Assembly: GCA_025890175.1 (NCBI GenBank)
Contig: JANPYM010000001.1
Coordinates: forward strand, 3,143,262 to 3,207,261
Direction: 5' to 3'
DNA length: 64,000 nt
Source: Ciborinia camelliae
Lineage: Eukaryota > Ascomycota > Leotiomycetes > Helotiales > Sclerotiniaceae
Below the pieces are notes generated by a model that worked only from the letters and a program-made list of their open reading frames with translations, made no database searches and had not been told where the DNA came from. This document shows, one piece after another, positions 1 through 13,248 of the stretch. Every line of letters starts with the position of its first letter. Position 1 is the stretch's first letter. A program made the position numbers and the translations under genes.

Positions 1-3000
1 TATAAAAAATATCAAATAATTAAAATTCAAAAAAAAATTTTTAAAATAATTTATAGGACCATTTATAATTATTAATATTATTTTAAATAAATAATTATAC
101 AAATTAAAATTATTTTTTATTTATAAAATATATAATATATTTTATATCTTTTTATTAAAATTATAATATAAAAAAAAGGATATTATTAATCCATTATTAT
201 TTAAAAAAATAAAAAAAGGATTAAAATATAAAATAAAAAAAATTTTAATATATTAAAAAAAAAAAAAAAAAATATAATATTTAATTTAATAAAAAAATTA
301 TATTTTATTAAAAGATATATAAAAATCAAAAAAGAATCTTTGAAATTCGGATATAATTTTAAATAATTATTTTAATAAAAAAGTATTACTAATATAATAT
401 TAATAAAAACAAATAAAATATTATAAATAAAAATAATTTTAAATAATTTATATATTATTATAAAAATATTATAAATAAGAATAATCTTAAATAATTTATA
501 TATTATTATAAAAATATTATAAATAAAAATAATTTTGAATAATTTATATATTATTATAAAAATATTATAAATTGAAATAATTATAAAGATTTGTATATTA
601 TTATAAAATTTAATAATTAAAAATTGAAGATTATTAATTAATTAATAATAAAATTATATTTATAAAAAAAAAAATATAAAAAAAAAATTTATTTGTTTTT
701 ATTATCAAATTATTAAAAAATTTTATATTTCTTTTATTATTATTTAACAATTTTAAATAAAAAAAAATTATTTTTGTTAATAATATTTAAATTATTATTA
801 AAAAAAAATTTTAAAAATTAATAAAACAAATTATATATATATTAATTTCTTTTAATAATACATTATTAAAATTTATAGGAAATATAAAATTTAAATAAAA
901 AATTATTATTAATCGATAATGAAAAATAAATATTTGATAATAAATTTTTGTTAAAAAACAAAATAAAATTAAAAAACTAAAATTTTAAAAAAAAAATAAT
1001 TAATTTTTAATATACATTAAAAATTAATTATTTATTAAATAATAATATTTTTATTTATATTTATATTTATATTATTAAAAAAATTAAGATTAGAAAATAA
1101 AAAAAAATTGAAAATAATATTTTAAAAAAATTTATAAATTTTATATTCGAAAAAAAAAAAATATATATTAATTATTTAATATTTGAAAAATTGTAAAGAA
1201 TTAAAGTAAAGTAAATAATTTGAAAACTAAAAAACTTTAAAAATAATTAAGAAAATTTAAAAAACTTAATTTTTAAAAATTTCGATTTAAAAAAATTGTT
1301 TTTTTATTAATTTTTATTATAAAATAATTTAGAATTTAATTTTTTAAAAGTTTAAATTTTTTTTAAAAAATAAAAAAAAATATTTTAAATAAAAATATTA
1401 TTTTTCGAAACAATTTTTTTTTTATTTTTTATAATAACTTTTTTTTTCTTTTTTTTTGTAAAAATAAAAAAAACAAAAAAGGTAATTGGGATAAAAATTT
1501 TTGTTTTTTTTTTTGATAAATCTTTATTATTTAAATCAAAGTTTAATATATTTTTGATATTTATATTCTTAATTTTTTTAATTAAAAATAAAAAATATAT
1601 TTATATATATTAATTAATAATTAATAAATAAACAAAAAATAATTTATAAAATATTAATAAATATTTAATAAATTTGTTAAAGTTATATTTATATTAAAAA
1701 AAATAAATATTATGATTATAATAATTTTTTTAATATTATAAAGTTTGTATATTAAGCCAATATATTTTGTTTTACAAATTATGGTAAAAATAATTAAAAT
1801 ATATTTTTTTTAATAAAAAACGAAATGGTTTTATATTTTTTATTTTTTAATAAATTTTGGTTTTGTATTATTATATTTTTATTAATAGCAAAGTAATCGA
1901 TTAATATTAAAATAAAATTATTTAAATAATAAACCACAAAATTTTTTTTTACAAATATATTTGTTATATAATAATAAAAGATTATTAAAAAATAAATATT
2001 TTTAATTTATAATATTATTTTTTTTTAATATTTTTTTAATTTTATAAAAATTAATTAATTTTGTATAATAAAGATAAATAAATTTAATAAAAGTTATAAA
2101 AATGTTTATAGAATATTAAGCAATTGTTATAAAGAAAATAAAAAAAATTATAATATTAATAAAAAAATTAATTAAAAAAAAAATATAAAAAAATATAAAA
2201 AATAATATTAATAAAAATTGAAAATTTAAATTTTGAATTATAAAAATAAAAAAAATATAAATATTTTAAATAATAAAAAATACAAAATTTAATTATCTAA
2301 TAAAAAAATTAATAAAGTTTTTGTTTTTTTATATTAAAAAAAAAATTTCAAATATAAAAACTTTAAAAATAAAATTATTAAAATAATTTTTAATATTTAA
2401 TTAATATTTACTAAACATTTGTAAAATCTTTAACAAATTAAAAAAAATAGAGTAATACAAATATATAATACTAAAATATATTTTATTTAAAATTAATATT
2501 TTATTAATAATACAAATTTTGGATTAATAAAAATAAATTATTATTTAAAGATTATTGTTTATACAAAAAAATAATTATAAAAATATAAACCAAAAAAATG
2601 TTTTAATATATATAAATAATAAATTTTAATAAATAAAACTTTTTAAATAAAATGTTTTAAAGAGAAAGATTTTATTATAAATCGAAAAATAATAAAAACA
2701 AAAAAAATATTTGGATATAGAATTTAGGCTTAAAGCTGGTATACCAATAATCGTTAATATTTAACATTAATTAACAGTAAATCTCTAATACAATGTTTAA
2801 TTTGTAAAATATTAATATATACAGAACAAATTTATATAATTAAGCAAAAAAACTTCGAAAATTTGTAAAGCTTTATATTAAACAAAATATTATTATTTAA
2901 ATAACAATCGATAATACACCATCGGCTATTAAAAAAATAGTAGGAATTTTATTTAAAAAGCAATAAAAAATCTTGAAGTCATTATTGATCTAGTTGATTC

Positions 3001-3021
3001 CTTGCATTTTCTATCTTAATA
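1..3021. mobile_element. RIP-degraded LTR retroelement segment, copy A
   Basis: This is a very AT-rich segment with no open frame of note. It is a direct repeat of 8914-11909: the first bases of the window align with the sequence starting near 8914, and the two stay alignable to the same end, so the element probably continues left of the window. Copies differ mainly by C/T and G/A changes, as expected from RIP. The last 349 bp (2673-3021) are the element's LTR, identified by comparison with the better-preserved solo LTR at 12778-13127. Coding content of the internal part cannot be read. Which superfamily it belongs to is open. Confidence 0.75.
2673..3021. repeat. Degraded LTR, copy A
   Basis: This 349-bp stretch aligns end to end with the solo LTR at 12778-13127 and with 11560-11909. 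Where the solo LTR has TGTTACGG and CTTAACA at its ends, this copy has TATTATAA and CTTAATA, so the terminal dinucleotides appear to have been lost to G-to-A and C-to-T changes. Conserved blocks include AATTTAGGCTTAAAGCT and TTGATTCCTTGCATTTTCTA. Confidence 0.75.
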
Positions 3022-4689
3022 TAAATATTAAATTTTTTAATCTAAATTATTATATTTAATTTATAATTAAAGTTTTTAAATATTTTTTTATTTAAATTAA
3101 TAAAAATTTATATTAAACTTGTTATAATAATAAAAACAAATTTTCAAATTTTAAAAAATTTTTAATTAATTTTATTAATAAAATATAAAAAAATAATAAT
3201 TTTAATAATAACAAAATAATTTTGTTTAAAAATAAAATTTAAGAAATAAATCAAAATTAAAATAATAAATTAAAATTTAAAAAAAAAAAAAAATCGAAAT
3301 TTTCAAAATTATTAGGATTATTATAATTTAATATTAACAATAACAAATATAATTATTGTAGTATACCTTTTGTATTCAAGTTTTATATAAATATTTGTTT
3401 TAATAATTTGAAAAATATTGTAATAAAAAAAGTTTGAAAAAAAAAGTATAAAAAGAAATAAATACAATATAATAAATATAAAAAATTTAAAAATAAGTTT
3501 AAAACGAATAATAGTTTAGGTTTAGATTTTAATTTTAGCTTTGATTTTAATTTTAGTTTTGGTTTTAATATTAGAATAAATTTCGAGATAAAAACAAGTT
3601 TTTTTTTTTTATTATTGTTTAATTTTTTTTTAAATTTTTATATTTTAGTTTTATATATAATATTATTAGATTTTTTAATTTTTTTGATTGATAATAATTT
3701 TAATATAATTATATAAATTTTTTTTAACAATTAAATTATTTGAAATAATTATATGTAAGAAGTATAGTTTTTTAATATAAATATTTTATTTTATTATTTA
3801 TGGAATAAAAATGATTTTAAGATTTATTGAGAGCTTTCGGGTAAAAAAGCAAATTTTCTGATATTAATATTAATAAATAATTTTATTATTTTTAAAAAAA
3901 TTAAAACAATTATTCTTAAATATATTATATCGAATTGTTTAATTAATTTTATTTTTTTATTAGATAATCTTTATTTTATTAATTTATTTATCAAATTATT
4001 TTTGGGATATAAAATATAAATTAAAGGGGGATATATTAAATTTAACAAAAACGATAACGATTTAAATATAGTTTATAATAAAAATCAAAATTATTTTTTT
4101 TAGATTAATTAATATTTTTATATTTTAATATTAAAAATATTAATTATTTGAAAGATTTTATTAATTATTTTGTTTTATATTATAAATATTTAATTAATAA
4201 AGGTATGGTATAAGTGTTTTAAATATTTTTTGTTAAAAAATATTAAAAATATTTAAAAAATTATTTAAAATTTATTTTTAAAAAATTTAAATAATTATTT
4301 GAAAAATAAAATTTGTAAATTTTGTAAGTTTAAAAAATTTTATTGTATATAATAAAAAAATATTGATTTTTATATAATAAAGTTTTTCGAAAAAATAAAT
4401 ATTAATATTGTTAAAATTTATTTTATTAATATTAATAGTTATAAGTATATAATTTTGTTTATCAATAATAATATTTATAAGTAAATTATATTTATTTATA
4501 AAAAAAAAAATGAGGTTAAAAAAATTATTTGTATTATAAATTAGTAAATATTTATATAATATAATGTAACAATTTTAACCTAAAGATTTGATAGGGATAA
4601 TAAATATAGATAATATAAGTTTAATCGGATAATTAAGAATTTAAAGTTTTATTTTAAATTTATAATTTTTTATGTATTAAATTAGAATA

Positions 4690-7237
4690 AAATATTTAAA
4701 TATTCTATTTATATAGTTTTTAATAAAATATAATTTATTTTTATTGAAATAATAGTTTTATATATTTTTTAGCCAAAAGTTTTTTGGGATATAATTTATA
4801 TTATAAATTGGATTACAATTAAATCCCTATTTAACAAAATTATTTTATATAAAGTTTATATAAACCATATTTATCCTAATATAAATAATTAATCAAATAT
4901 TTTTTATTTACAAATGTTTAGCAATATTATTTATATTTATATTTTAAAGAAACATTGTATTGTAAACAAAAAATTTGTTTTTTAAGTTAAAAAAAATATT
5001 TTTATTAATTTTAAAAAAAATTATATTTATCAAATATTTATTTTTATTTATATAATTAATAAAATCGTTTGTTTTTTTAATATTTGTTTTGATAAATTAG
5101 ATTTTTTGATTAATTTGATTAATAATAATAATAATTTAGGCAAATATTAAAATAAAAAGAAACTAAATAATAATTTGATATTTTTAAATAATTTTACTTA
5201 TACTTAATCAAATAAATTAGTTATTGATATTAAAGGTTGTTTAAATATTATAAACAATTATATATTACTTAATTATAAAAATTAATTCGATTAAGCTGAT
5301 ATTAATAAAATATTGAAATTCGGTTAAAAGCATGGTTGAGGACGTTTTAAGGATTCGAAAAATAAAAAAACTATTAATAAAGAAATAAATAGTATAGTAA
5401 TATAGATATTATAGTAACGCTATATTATTGTTTATGTAATTTGTGTGGTAGTGGTAATTGATACCGAGAACGATTTCAAAATATTTAATAAAATTATAAA
5501 ATCATTTGATAAGGTTAAATAAATAAAATCAATTAAAATTAAATATAAATTGATTTTTAATAATGGAATTTTTAAATTTGTTTAGAAATCAAAAATTTAA
5601 GGATAAAAAATTTTTTGTAATAAAATGGTTTACAAACGAAAACGAGATAAAGAAAATAATATTGAAAAATATAAAATTTGTTGGGTTATATAAAGTTTTA
5701 AGCAACATTATAGATTAAATTTTAATTAAATTTTTATAGGAGTTTGTAAGAACATTTTTTGAAAAATGGTTTTAGTAATTATTACTTGTTTTGAATTAAA
5801 GATATATTAAATAAATATAGTCACAATATTTCTGAATATTATTATATTAAATAATTTGTTAATCTATATTGAATTGTTATTATATTAAAAACAGAATAAA
5901 ATTTAGTTTAAATAATTAGAAAAAGATTTTGAAGGTAAAGTTTAAATATGTTAATTGTTTAAAACCTTGTATAATTTAAAATAAATATTAAAATAGTAAC
6001 AAAAGATTTTATGTTTTATATTAATTCAATTTGGTTTTATATTAATAAAAATAAATAATTATATTTATTTTAATTATAATAAAAAAACGATAATAGCAAT
6101 ATATATTAATAATTTTCTTATAATCAGAGAAATAGATGTATATAATATATTAAAAAAAAATTTGGTAGAAAAGTTTTGAATAAAAGATTTGGAAACAATT
6201 TTATATTTTCTAAAAATTCGGATTTATTATAATTTACAAGATAAAACAATCATTTTTTGTTAAGATTTTTATATTAAAAAAATTTTTACAAAATTTGATT
6301 TTAAGTATTTATAAATAAATATAATACTTATAATATTAAATTTTATTAAAAATTTAATTTTAAACAAAAAAATAATTAATAAATAGTTTATAATATTTTA
6401 TTAATTTAAAATCAAATCTTTAGAATTTCTATATATTAAAACGAATATTATATATAGTATAAATATTTTTTATCGATTTTTTATTAATTTTTTAGAAATA
6501 TATATAAAATATTATAATCGGGTTTTTCGATATTTAATCGATATAATAAATTATATAATTATTTATAATAATAGCAATAATAAGCTTATTATAAAAGAAT
6601 ATATAAATTTCGATTATATAAAAAATTTTTTAACAAAAAAAAATATATCAAATTATATTTTTTTTATATATAAAAAAATAGTTTTGGTATAATTAAAAAA
6701 ACAATTAATTGTAATTTTAAATTTAATAAAATCGAAATATTATAAACTTTGCAAGGCAATTATAAAAGTATCGTAAATTTAATAGTTTTTAAAAAAATTG
6801 ATAGAGATTAAATATAAATATTTTAATTTAATAAAAATTAAAATTATTAAAAATAATTAAAAAAATCTTATTTTTATTGAAAATTTAAAAATTTATTAAT
6901 GTATAAAATATATAATAATAAAATATTACTACATCTATAAATAGGTTGTATAAAACTATATTGATTTATAATTCGTATTAACGGATTTATAGATAACAAA
7001 CAAATTCACAAAACTGTTTTTACTAATAAAACATACTAGGTTCATCAAAATACTATAAATAAAAAAACTTTTAAAGAAAAAAAAAGTTCATCTCCTAAAA
7101 ATATAAAATATATATACTGATGATAACGAAATATATTAGTTAAAAATAAAAAATGTTAATCTAAAAAAAACTAATAATTGGTAAAAAAATTTTTAAGGGA
7201 GTTTTAAAACATCTCATACATTATTAATTAAGGGGTG
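4690..7237 (+). pseudogene. RIP-destroyed Ty1/copia pol (integrase end, reverse transcriptase, RNase H)
   Basis: Frame-by-frame reading of the plus strand shows the ghost of a copia polyprotein. Around 4760-4880 there is an integrase C-terminal pattern (KVFWDIIYIINW, then YINHIYPNI). At about 6091-6240 one frame reads IAIYINNFLIIREID, then F*IKDLETILYFLKIRI, matching the reverse transcriptase YVDD box and the following IKDLG..YFLGI block, with both Asp of YVDD changed to Asn and a stop in place of a residue. At about 6680-6765 the RNase H block reads V*LKKQ, then SKYYKLCKA, where copia elements have a Trp and an EAEY motif. All these changes are G-to-A on the coding strand. The gene is dead. 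The gag part and the 5' LTR were not found, so the 5' limit is approximate. Confidence 0.8.
7230..7237 (+). other. Polypurine tract of the copia remnant
   Basis: The purine-rich run AAGGGGTG sits directly before the TGTTGAG start of the LTR at 7238. This is the place and composition expected for the plus-strand primer of an LTR retrotransposon. It orients the pol remnant and identifies 7238-7414 as its 3' LTR. It is short and the call rests on position. Confidence 0.6.
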
Positions 7238-7414
7238 TGTTGAGAATAGTTAGGACCGTATGAACCGTACAGACCGCAAAGCGGGCCGTAGGCCTAATAC
7301 GGTTTAGCGCCCTATCTTAAGCTTAAATAGTATACAAAGTTCAACCTTAGTTCTATAGTAATTTCAAATACATCACATAACTTGCACCTTCACGTGATCT
7401 ACCTAATTTCAACA
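7238..7414 (+). repeat. Copia-family 3' LTR (177 bp)
   Basis: The LTR begins TGTTGAG and ends TTTCAACA. It is nearly identical to the reverse complement of the solo LTR at 22742-22919. I count 16 differences: 13 are C-to-T or G-to-A relative to the 22742 copy, one is a reverse transition, one a transversion and one an indel. The five bases on each side (GGGTG and ATTAT) do not match, which fits an element end rather than a solo LTR. It stands out as a GC-normal island inside the AT block. Confidence 0.85.
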
Positions 7415-8913
7415 ATTATTATAAAAACAAATTATAATAATTTTTAATATTTTATAATTAAAAAAAAAATTAAATAATAAATAAATTAGGTAAACCAAAA
7501 TATTTATTATATATAATTTCGAAATTAAATATAAAATTGAAAAATCAAATTCAATAAATAAGTTATCAAGGTAATCAGATTATTCTGATAATTCAAAAAG
7601 TAGCGATAAAATATTTTTAATATTAAAAAATAAATTAAAAAATATAATAATTTTAATTAAAATATATTATTATTTAAATATAAAATAATTATTTTTGTAA
7701 AACATTATAAATCTTTTTTTAAAAAAAAAAAATTGTTTATTTTTTTATAATTTAAAAAAAATTATTAAAAAAAATTAATTATAAATAATTAATATTTTAT
7801 TAAATAATTAATATTATAATTAAAAATAAAATAATATTAAATATTATATTAAAATCTATAAAAAATATTTTATTATAATTATAAAAATATAATAAATTTA
7901 TAAAAAATAAAAAATATATTAAATAAAAATAAAAATCTATTAAAAACGTTTTATTATAATAAATAAACATTAAAAAAATAATTATTTATAATAAAACTAT
8001 CTTTATACCATTAGACTTTACCATAAAAACAAAAATCTTAAAAACCCATCACGATAATTTAATAGAAAAGCATTAGAATGTAAAAAAAATGTTAAAAATA
8101 TTAAAAAAAAAATATTTTTAATAAAGTATAAAAAAAAACATTAAAAAATATATTAAAATTTATATAATATATTAATATTTAACAATAAAACATTATCAAT
8201 TATATAGCAAATTAAAAACATTTTTTTTTTTTATAAAATTTTAAAAAAAAATAATTATAAATTTTATTATAGATTTACTTTTTTCAAAAATTGAAAAATA
8301 TATTTATAATACAATTTTTATAATAATTAATAGATTTATAAAACTAATGAAATATATATTAATTATTAAAATTATTAATTTATTTAAATTAATAAAAATA
8401 TTATTCGTATATATATTTAAAGATTTTAATATATTGGAAAATATTATTTCAAATAAAAAGCTACAATTTGTAAATTATTTTTAAAAAAGCCTAATATTTT
8501 ATTTTTATATTTATTAAAAATTATTAATAATATTTTATTTTTAAATTAACAAATAAATTAAGCAATAAAACCAAAATTTTATATATTATATTATATATTA
8601 TTCAAATTGGAGATAGGATAATTAAATATTGTTATTATTTTTAATAAAATTTATATATAATATTAATTAATATAATATAATAGAAAAAACTTTATTTAAA
8701 GTAATATATAATTTTTAATTTATATTTAATTATATTAATAAGAATATTAATATAAAAAAAAAAATATTAATAATTTATAAAAAAATCGAAATTTTAATAA
8801 AGAAACAAAAAAAGCTTAAAGAATTTTAATAAAAAATAATTACAAAAAAAATCTAAAAAAATATTTTAATAGGATATTAATAATTTAATATTAATAATTT
8901 AATAATGTTTAAT
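7415..8913. other. AT-rich sequence without recognisable features
   Basis: About 1.5 kb of almost pure A and T with many stops in all frames. It may be the 5' part of the element whose 3' part is copy B, but nothing can be read from it directly. Confidence 0.6.
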
Positions 8914-11909
8914 ATAAAAAATATTAAATAATTAAAATTTAAAAAAAAAATTTTAAAATAATTTATAAGACTATTTATAATTATTAATATTATTTTAAAT
9001 AAATAATTATATAAATTAAAATTATTTTTTATTTATAAAATATATAATATATTTTATATTTTTTTATTAGAATTATAATATAAAAAAAAGGATATTATTA
9101 ATTTATTGTTATTTAAAAAAATAAAAAAAGGATTAAAATACAAAATAAAAAAAATTTTAATATATTAAAAAAAAAAAAAAAAAATATAATATTTAATTTA
9201 ATAAAAAAATTATATTTTATTAAAAAATATATAGGAATTAGGAAAGAATCTTTAAAATTTGAATATAATTTTAAATAATTATTTTAATAAAAAAATATTA
9301 TTAATATAATATTAATAAAAATAAATAAAATATTATAAATAAAAATAATTTCAAATAATTTATATATTATTATAAAAATATTATAAATAAAAATAATTTT
9401 AAATAATTTATATATTATTATAAAAATATTATAAATAAAAATAATTTTAAATAATTTATATATTATTACAAAAATATTATATATTATTATAAAGTTTAAT
9501 AATTAAAAATTAAAGATTATTAATTAATTAATAATAAAATTATATTTATAAAAAAAAAAGTGTAAAAAAAAAAATTTATTTGTTTTTATTATTAAATTAT
9601 TAAAAAATTTTATATTTTTTTTATTATTATTTAATAATTTTAAATAATAAAAAATTATTTTTATTAATAATATTTAAATTATTATTAAAAAGAAATTTCA
9701 AAAATTAATAAAATAAATTATATATATATTAATTTCTTTTAATAATATATTATTAAAATTTATAAAAAATATAAGATTTAAATAAAAAATTATTATTAAT
9801 TAATAATAAAAAATAAATATTTAATAATAAACTTTTGTTAAAAAACAAAACAAAATTAAAAAATTAAAATTTTAAAAAAAAATAATTAATTTTTAATATA
9901 TATTAAAAATTGATTATTTATTAAATAATAATATTTTTATTTATATTTATATTTGTATTATTAAAAAAAATTAAAATTGAAAAATAAAAAAAAATTAAAA
10001 ATAATATTTTAAAAAAATTTGTAAATTTTATATTTTAAAAAAAAAAAAATATATATCAATTATTTAATATTCAAAAAATTATAAAAAATTAAAATAAAAT
10101 AAATAATTTAAAAATTAAAAAACTTTAAAAATAATTAAAAAGATTTAGAAGATTTAATTTTTAAAAATTTTAATTTAAAAAAATCGTTTTTTTATTAATT
10201 CTTATTAAAAAATAATTTAAAATTTAATTTTTTAAAAATCTAAATTTTTTTTGAAAAACGAAAAAAAGCGTTTTAAACAAAAGTATTATTTTTTGAAATA
10301 ATTTTTTTTTTAATTTTTGTAATAATTTTTTTTTTCCCTTTTTTTATAAAAACAAAAAAAACAAAAGAAATAATCAAAACAAAGGTTTTTATTTTTTTTT
10401 TTAATAAATTTTTATTATTCAAATTAAAATTTAATATATTTTTAATTTTTATATTTTTAATTTTTTTAATTAAAAACAAAAAACATATTTATATATATTA
10501 ATTAACAATTAACAAATAAACAAAAAATAATTTATAAAATATTAATAAATATTTAATAAATTTATTAAAATTATATTTATATTAAAAAAAATAAATATTA
10601 CAATTATAATAATCTTTTTAATATTACAAAATTTATATACTAAATTAATATATTTCATTTTGTAAATTATAATAAAAATAATTAAAATATATTTTTTTTA
10701 ATAAAAAATAAAATAATTTTATATTTTTTATTTTTTAATAAAATCCAATTTTATATTATTATATTTTTATTAATAATAAAATAATCAATTAATATTAAAA
10801 TAAAATTATTTAAATAACAAATTACAAAATTTTTTTTTATAAATATATTTATTATATAATAATAAAAAATTATTAAAAAATAAACATTTTTAATTTATAA
10901 TATTATTTTTTTTTAATATTTTTTTAATTTTATAAAAATTAATTAATTTTATATAATAAAAATAAATAAATTTAATAAAAACTATAAAGATATTTATAAA
11001 ACATTAAATAATTATTATAAAAAAAATTAAAAAAATTATAATATTAATAAAAAAATTAATTAAAAAAAAAATATAAAAAATATAAAAAATAATATTAATA
11101 AAAATTAAAGATTCGAATTTTAAATTATAAAAATAAAAAAAATATAAATATTTTTAATAATAAAAAATATAAAATTCAATTATTTAATAAAAAAATTAAC
11201 AAAATCTTTATTTCTTTATACTAAAAAAAAAATTTTAAATATAAAAACTTTAAAAATAAAATTGTTAAAATAATTTTCAATATTTAACTAATATTCACTA
11301 AATATTCGTAAAACCTTTAACAAATTAAAAAAAATAAAATAATATAAATATATAATATTAAAATATATTTTATTTAAAATCAATATTTTATTAATAATAC
11401 AAACCCTAAACTAATAAAAATAAATTATTGTTTAAAAATCATTATTTATATAAAAAAATAATTACAAAAATATAAATTAAAAAAATGTTTTAATATATAT
11501 AAATAATAAATTTTAACAAATAAAACTTTTTAAACAAAATATTTTAAAAAAAAAGATTTTATTATAAATTTAAAAACAATAAAAACAAAAAAAATATTTA
11601 GATATAAAATTTAGATTTAAAATTAATATATTAATAATTATTAATATTTGATATCAATTAATAGTAAATCTTTAGTATAATATTTAATTTATAAAATATT
11701 AATATATACAAAATAAATTTATATAATTAAATAAAAAAGATTTTAAGAATTCATAAAACTTTATATTAAACAAAATATTATTATTTAAATAACAATTAAT
11801 AATATACCACTAATTATTTAAAAAATAATAAAAATTTTATTTAAAAAATAATAAAAAGTCTTGGAGCCATTATTGATCTAATTGATTCCTTATATTTTCT
11901 ATCTTAATA
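8914..11909. mobile_element. RIP-degraded LTR retroelement segment, copy B
   Basis: This is the second direct copy of the roughly 3-kb unit seen at 1-3021. It is colinear with copy A from start to end, including shared runs of homopolymers and a local 3-4 fold repeat of about 57 bp (near 9300-9480, matching 400-590). It is more strongly AT-shifted than copy A. The last 350 bp (11560-11909) are the LTR. Confidence 0.75.
11560..11909. repeat. Degraded LTR, copy B
   Basis: This 350-bp LTR is homologous to 2673-3021 and 12778-13127. It is the most mutated of the three: almost every C/G that survives in the solo copy is T/A here, for example in the block matching GGCTTAAAGCTAGTGTACC. Its ends read TATTATAA and CTTAATA. 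Confidence 0.75.
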
Positions 11910-12155
11910 TAAAAAGAATAATTAAAAAAAATATTTAAAAAGAATAAATAATTAAAATAATTAAAAAGAATAATTAAAAAGGAATTTAAAAAATGAAATT
12001 AAAAGAAATAATTAAAAAAATTAATTAAAAAAGATAATTAAAAAAAAGAAAGATTATATAAATTTTAAAAATAATAATTAATAATAAAAGAAATAATAAA
12101 GAATAATAAATTTTATTGAAAAATTAAAACAAAAATATTAATAAAAAAGATAAAT

Positions 12156-12389
12156 AAAAAGAATTAATAAAAAGAATTAATAAAAAGAATTAATAAAAAG
12201 AATTAATAAAAAGAATTAATAAAAAGAATTAATAAAAAGAATTAATAAAAAGAATTAATAAAAAGAATTAATAAAAAGAATTAATAAAAAGAATTAATAA
12301 AAAGAATTAATAAAAAGAATTAATAAAAAGAATTAATAAAAAGAATTAATAAAAAGAATTAATAAAAAGAATTAATAAAAAGAATTAAT
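12156..12389. repeat. 13-bp minisatellite, 18 copies
   Basis: The unit AAAAAGAATTAAT is repeated 18 times in perfect register (234 bp). The lack of divergence between units, in a region otherwise eroded by mutation, suggests recent expansion or contraction of the array. Confidence 0.95.
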
Positions 12390-12420
12390 AAAAAAGATTA
12401 ATACAAAATTTAAAAAAGGA

Positions 12421-12480
12421 ATTAATAAAATAATTAATAAAATAATTAATAAAATAATTAATAAAATAATTAATAAAGAA
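12421..12480. repeat. 12-bp minisatellite, about 5 copies
   Basis: Four perfect units of ATTAATAAAATA are followed by one imperfect unit. The reverse complement of this unit, rotated by one base, is the unit of the larger array at 13249-13440, so the two arrays are inverted relative to each other. Confidence 0.9.
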
Positions 12481-12777
12481 ATTTATAAAAAGATTATTAA
12501 AAGGATTAATAAAGAAATTAATAAAATAAATTAGTAAAAAAAATTAGTAAAAAAAATTAGTAAAAAGAATAATAAAAAAGAATAAAAATGAAAAAATGAA
12601 GAAAATATAAAAGAAAAAGAAAAAAAGAATAAAAAAAATAAAAATAAAATTGAAAATAAATATAAATATATAAATGTTAAAGATATTAATTAATAATTAA
12701 AAGAAAATTAAAAGAAATAAAAATAAAAAATAAAAATATAAAGAAATAAAAAAATTAAAAAAATTAAAAAAAATTAA

Positions 12778-13127
12778 TGTTACGGATCTAAAGGCAATAA
12801 AAACAAAAAAGATGCCTGGGCATAAAATTTAGGCTTAAAGCTAGTGTACCGGCGATTACCAGTGTTTGATAATAATCAACAATGAATTTTTGGTGTAATA
12901 CTTAATTCGTAAAATATTGATATATATGAAATAGATCTATATAATTAAATAAAGAGGGCTTTGAAAGTTTACAAAATTTTATATTAAATGGGGTATTATT
13001 GTTTAAACGGTAATCAATAATATATTATCGGCTATTTAAAAAATAATAGAAATTTTATTTAAAAAGTAATGAAAAATCTTGAAGCCATTATTAATCTAGT
13101 TGATTTCTTGCATTTTCTACCTTAACA
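12778..13127. mobile_element. Solo LTR (350 bp) with 5-bp target duplication
   Basis: The sequence starts TGTTACGG and ends CTTAACA, giving TGTTA/TAACA inverted ends. It is flanked by ATTAA on both sides (12773-12777 and 13128-13132), as expected for a 5-bp target site duplication, although this pentamer is common in such AT-rich DNA. It is homologous over its whole length to the LTRs at 2673-3021 and 11560-11909 but keeps more G and C. With no internal region next to it, it is best explained as a solo LTR left by recombination between two LTRs. Confidence 0.8.
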
Positions 13128-13248
13128 ATTAAAAGAAAATTGAAAAGATTTAAAAAAATAAAAAAAAGAATTAAAAAAATTAAAGAAAATAAATAAATTA
13201 TTAAAATTTTAGAAATAATAATTAATAATTAATAATTATTATTAATAA

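Noticed and set aside
10273..10479. A 68-aa Lys/Ile/Asn/Phe-rich frame on the minus strand in the AT block
   Set aside because: The composition is just that of poly(A/T) DNA, and it sits in a decayed repeat whose other copy does not keep the frame.
2673..11909. One 9.2-kb element bounded by the LTRs at 2673-3021 and 11560-11909
   Set aside because: The segment before each LTR is the same 2.7-kb sequence, so each LTR closes its own copy, and a different copia LTR lies between them. The nested order cannot be settled from this sequence alone.
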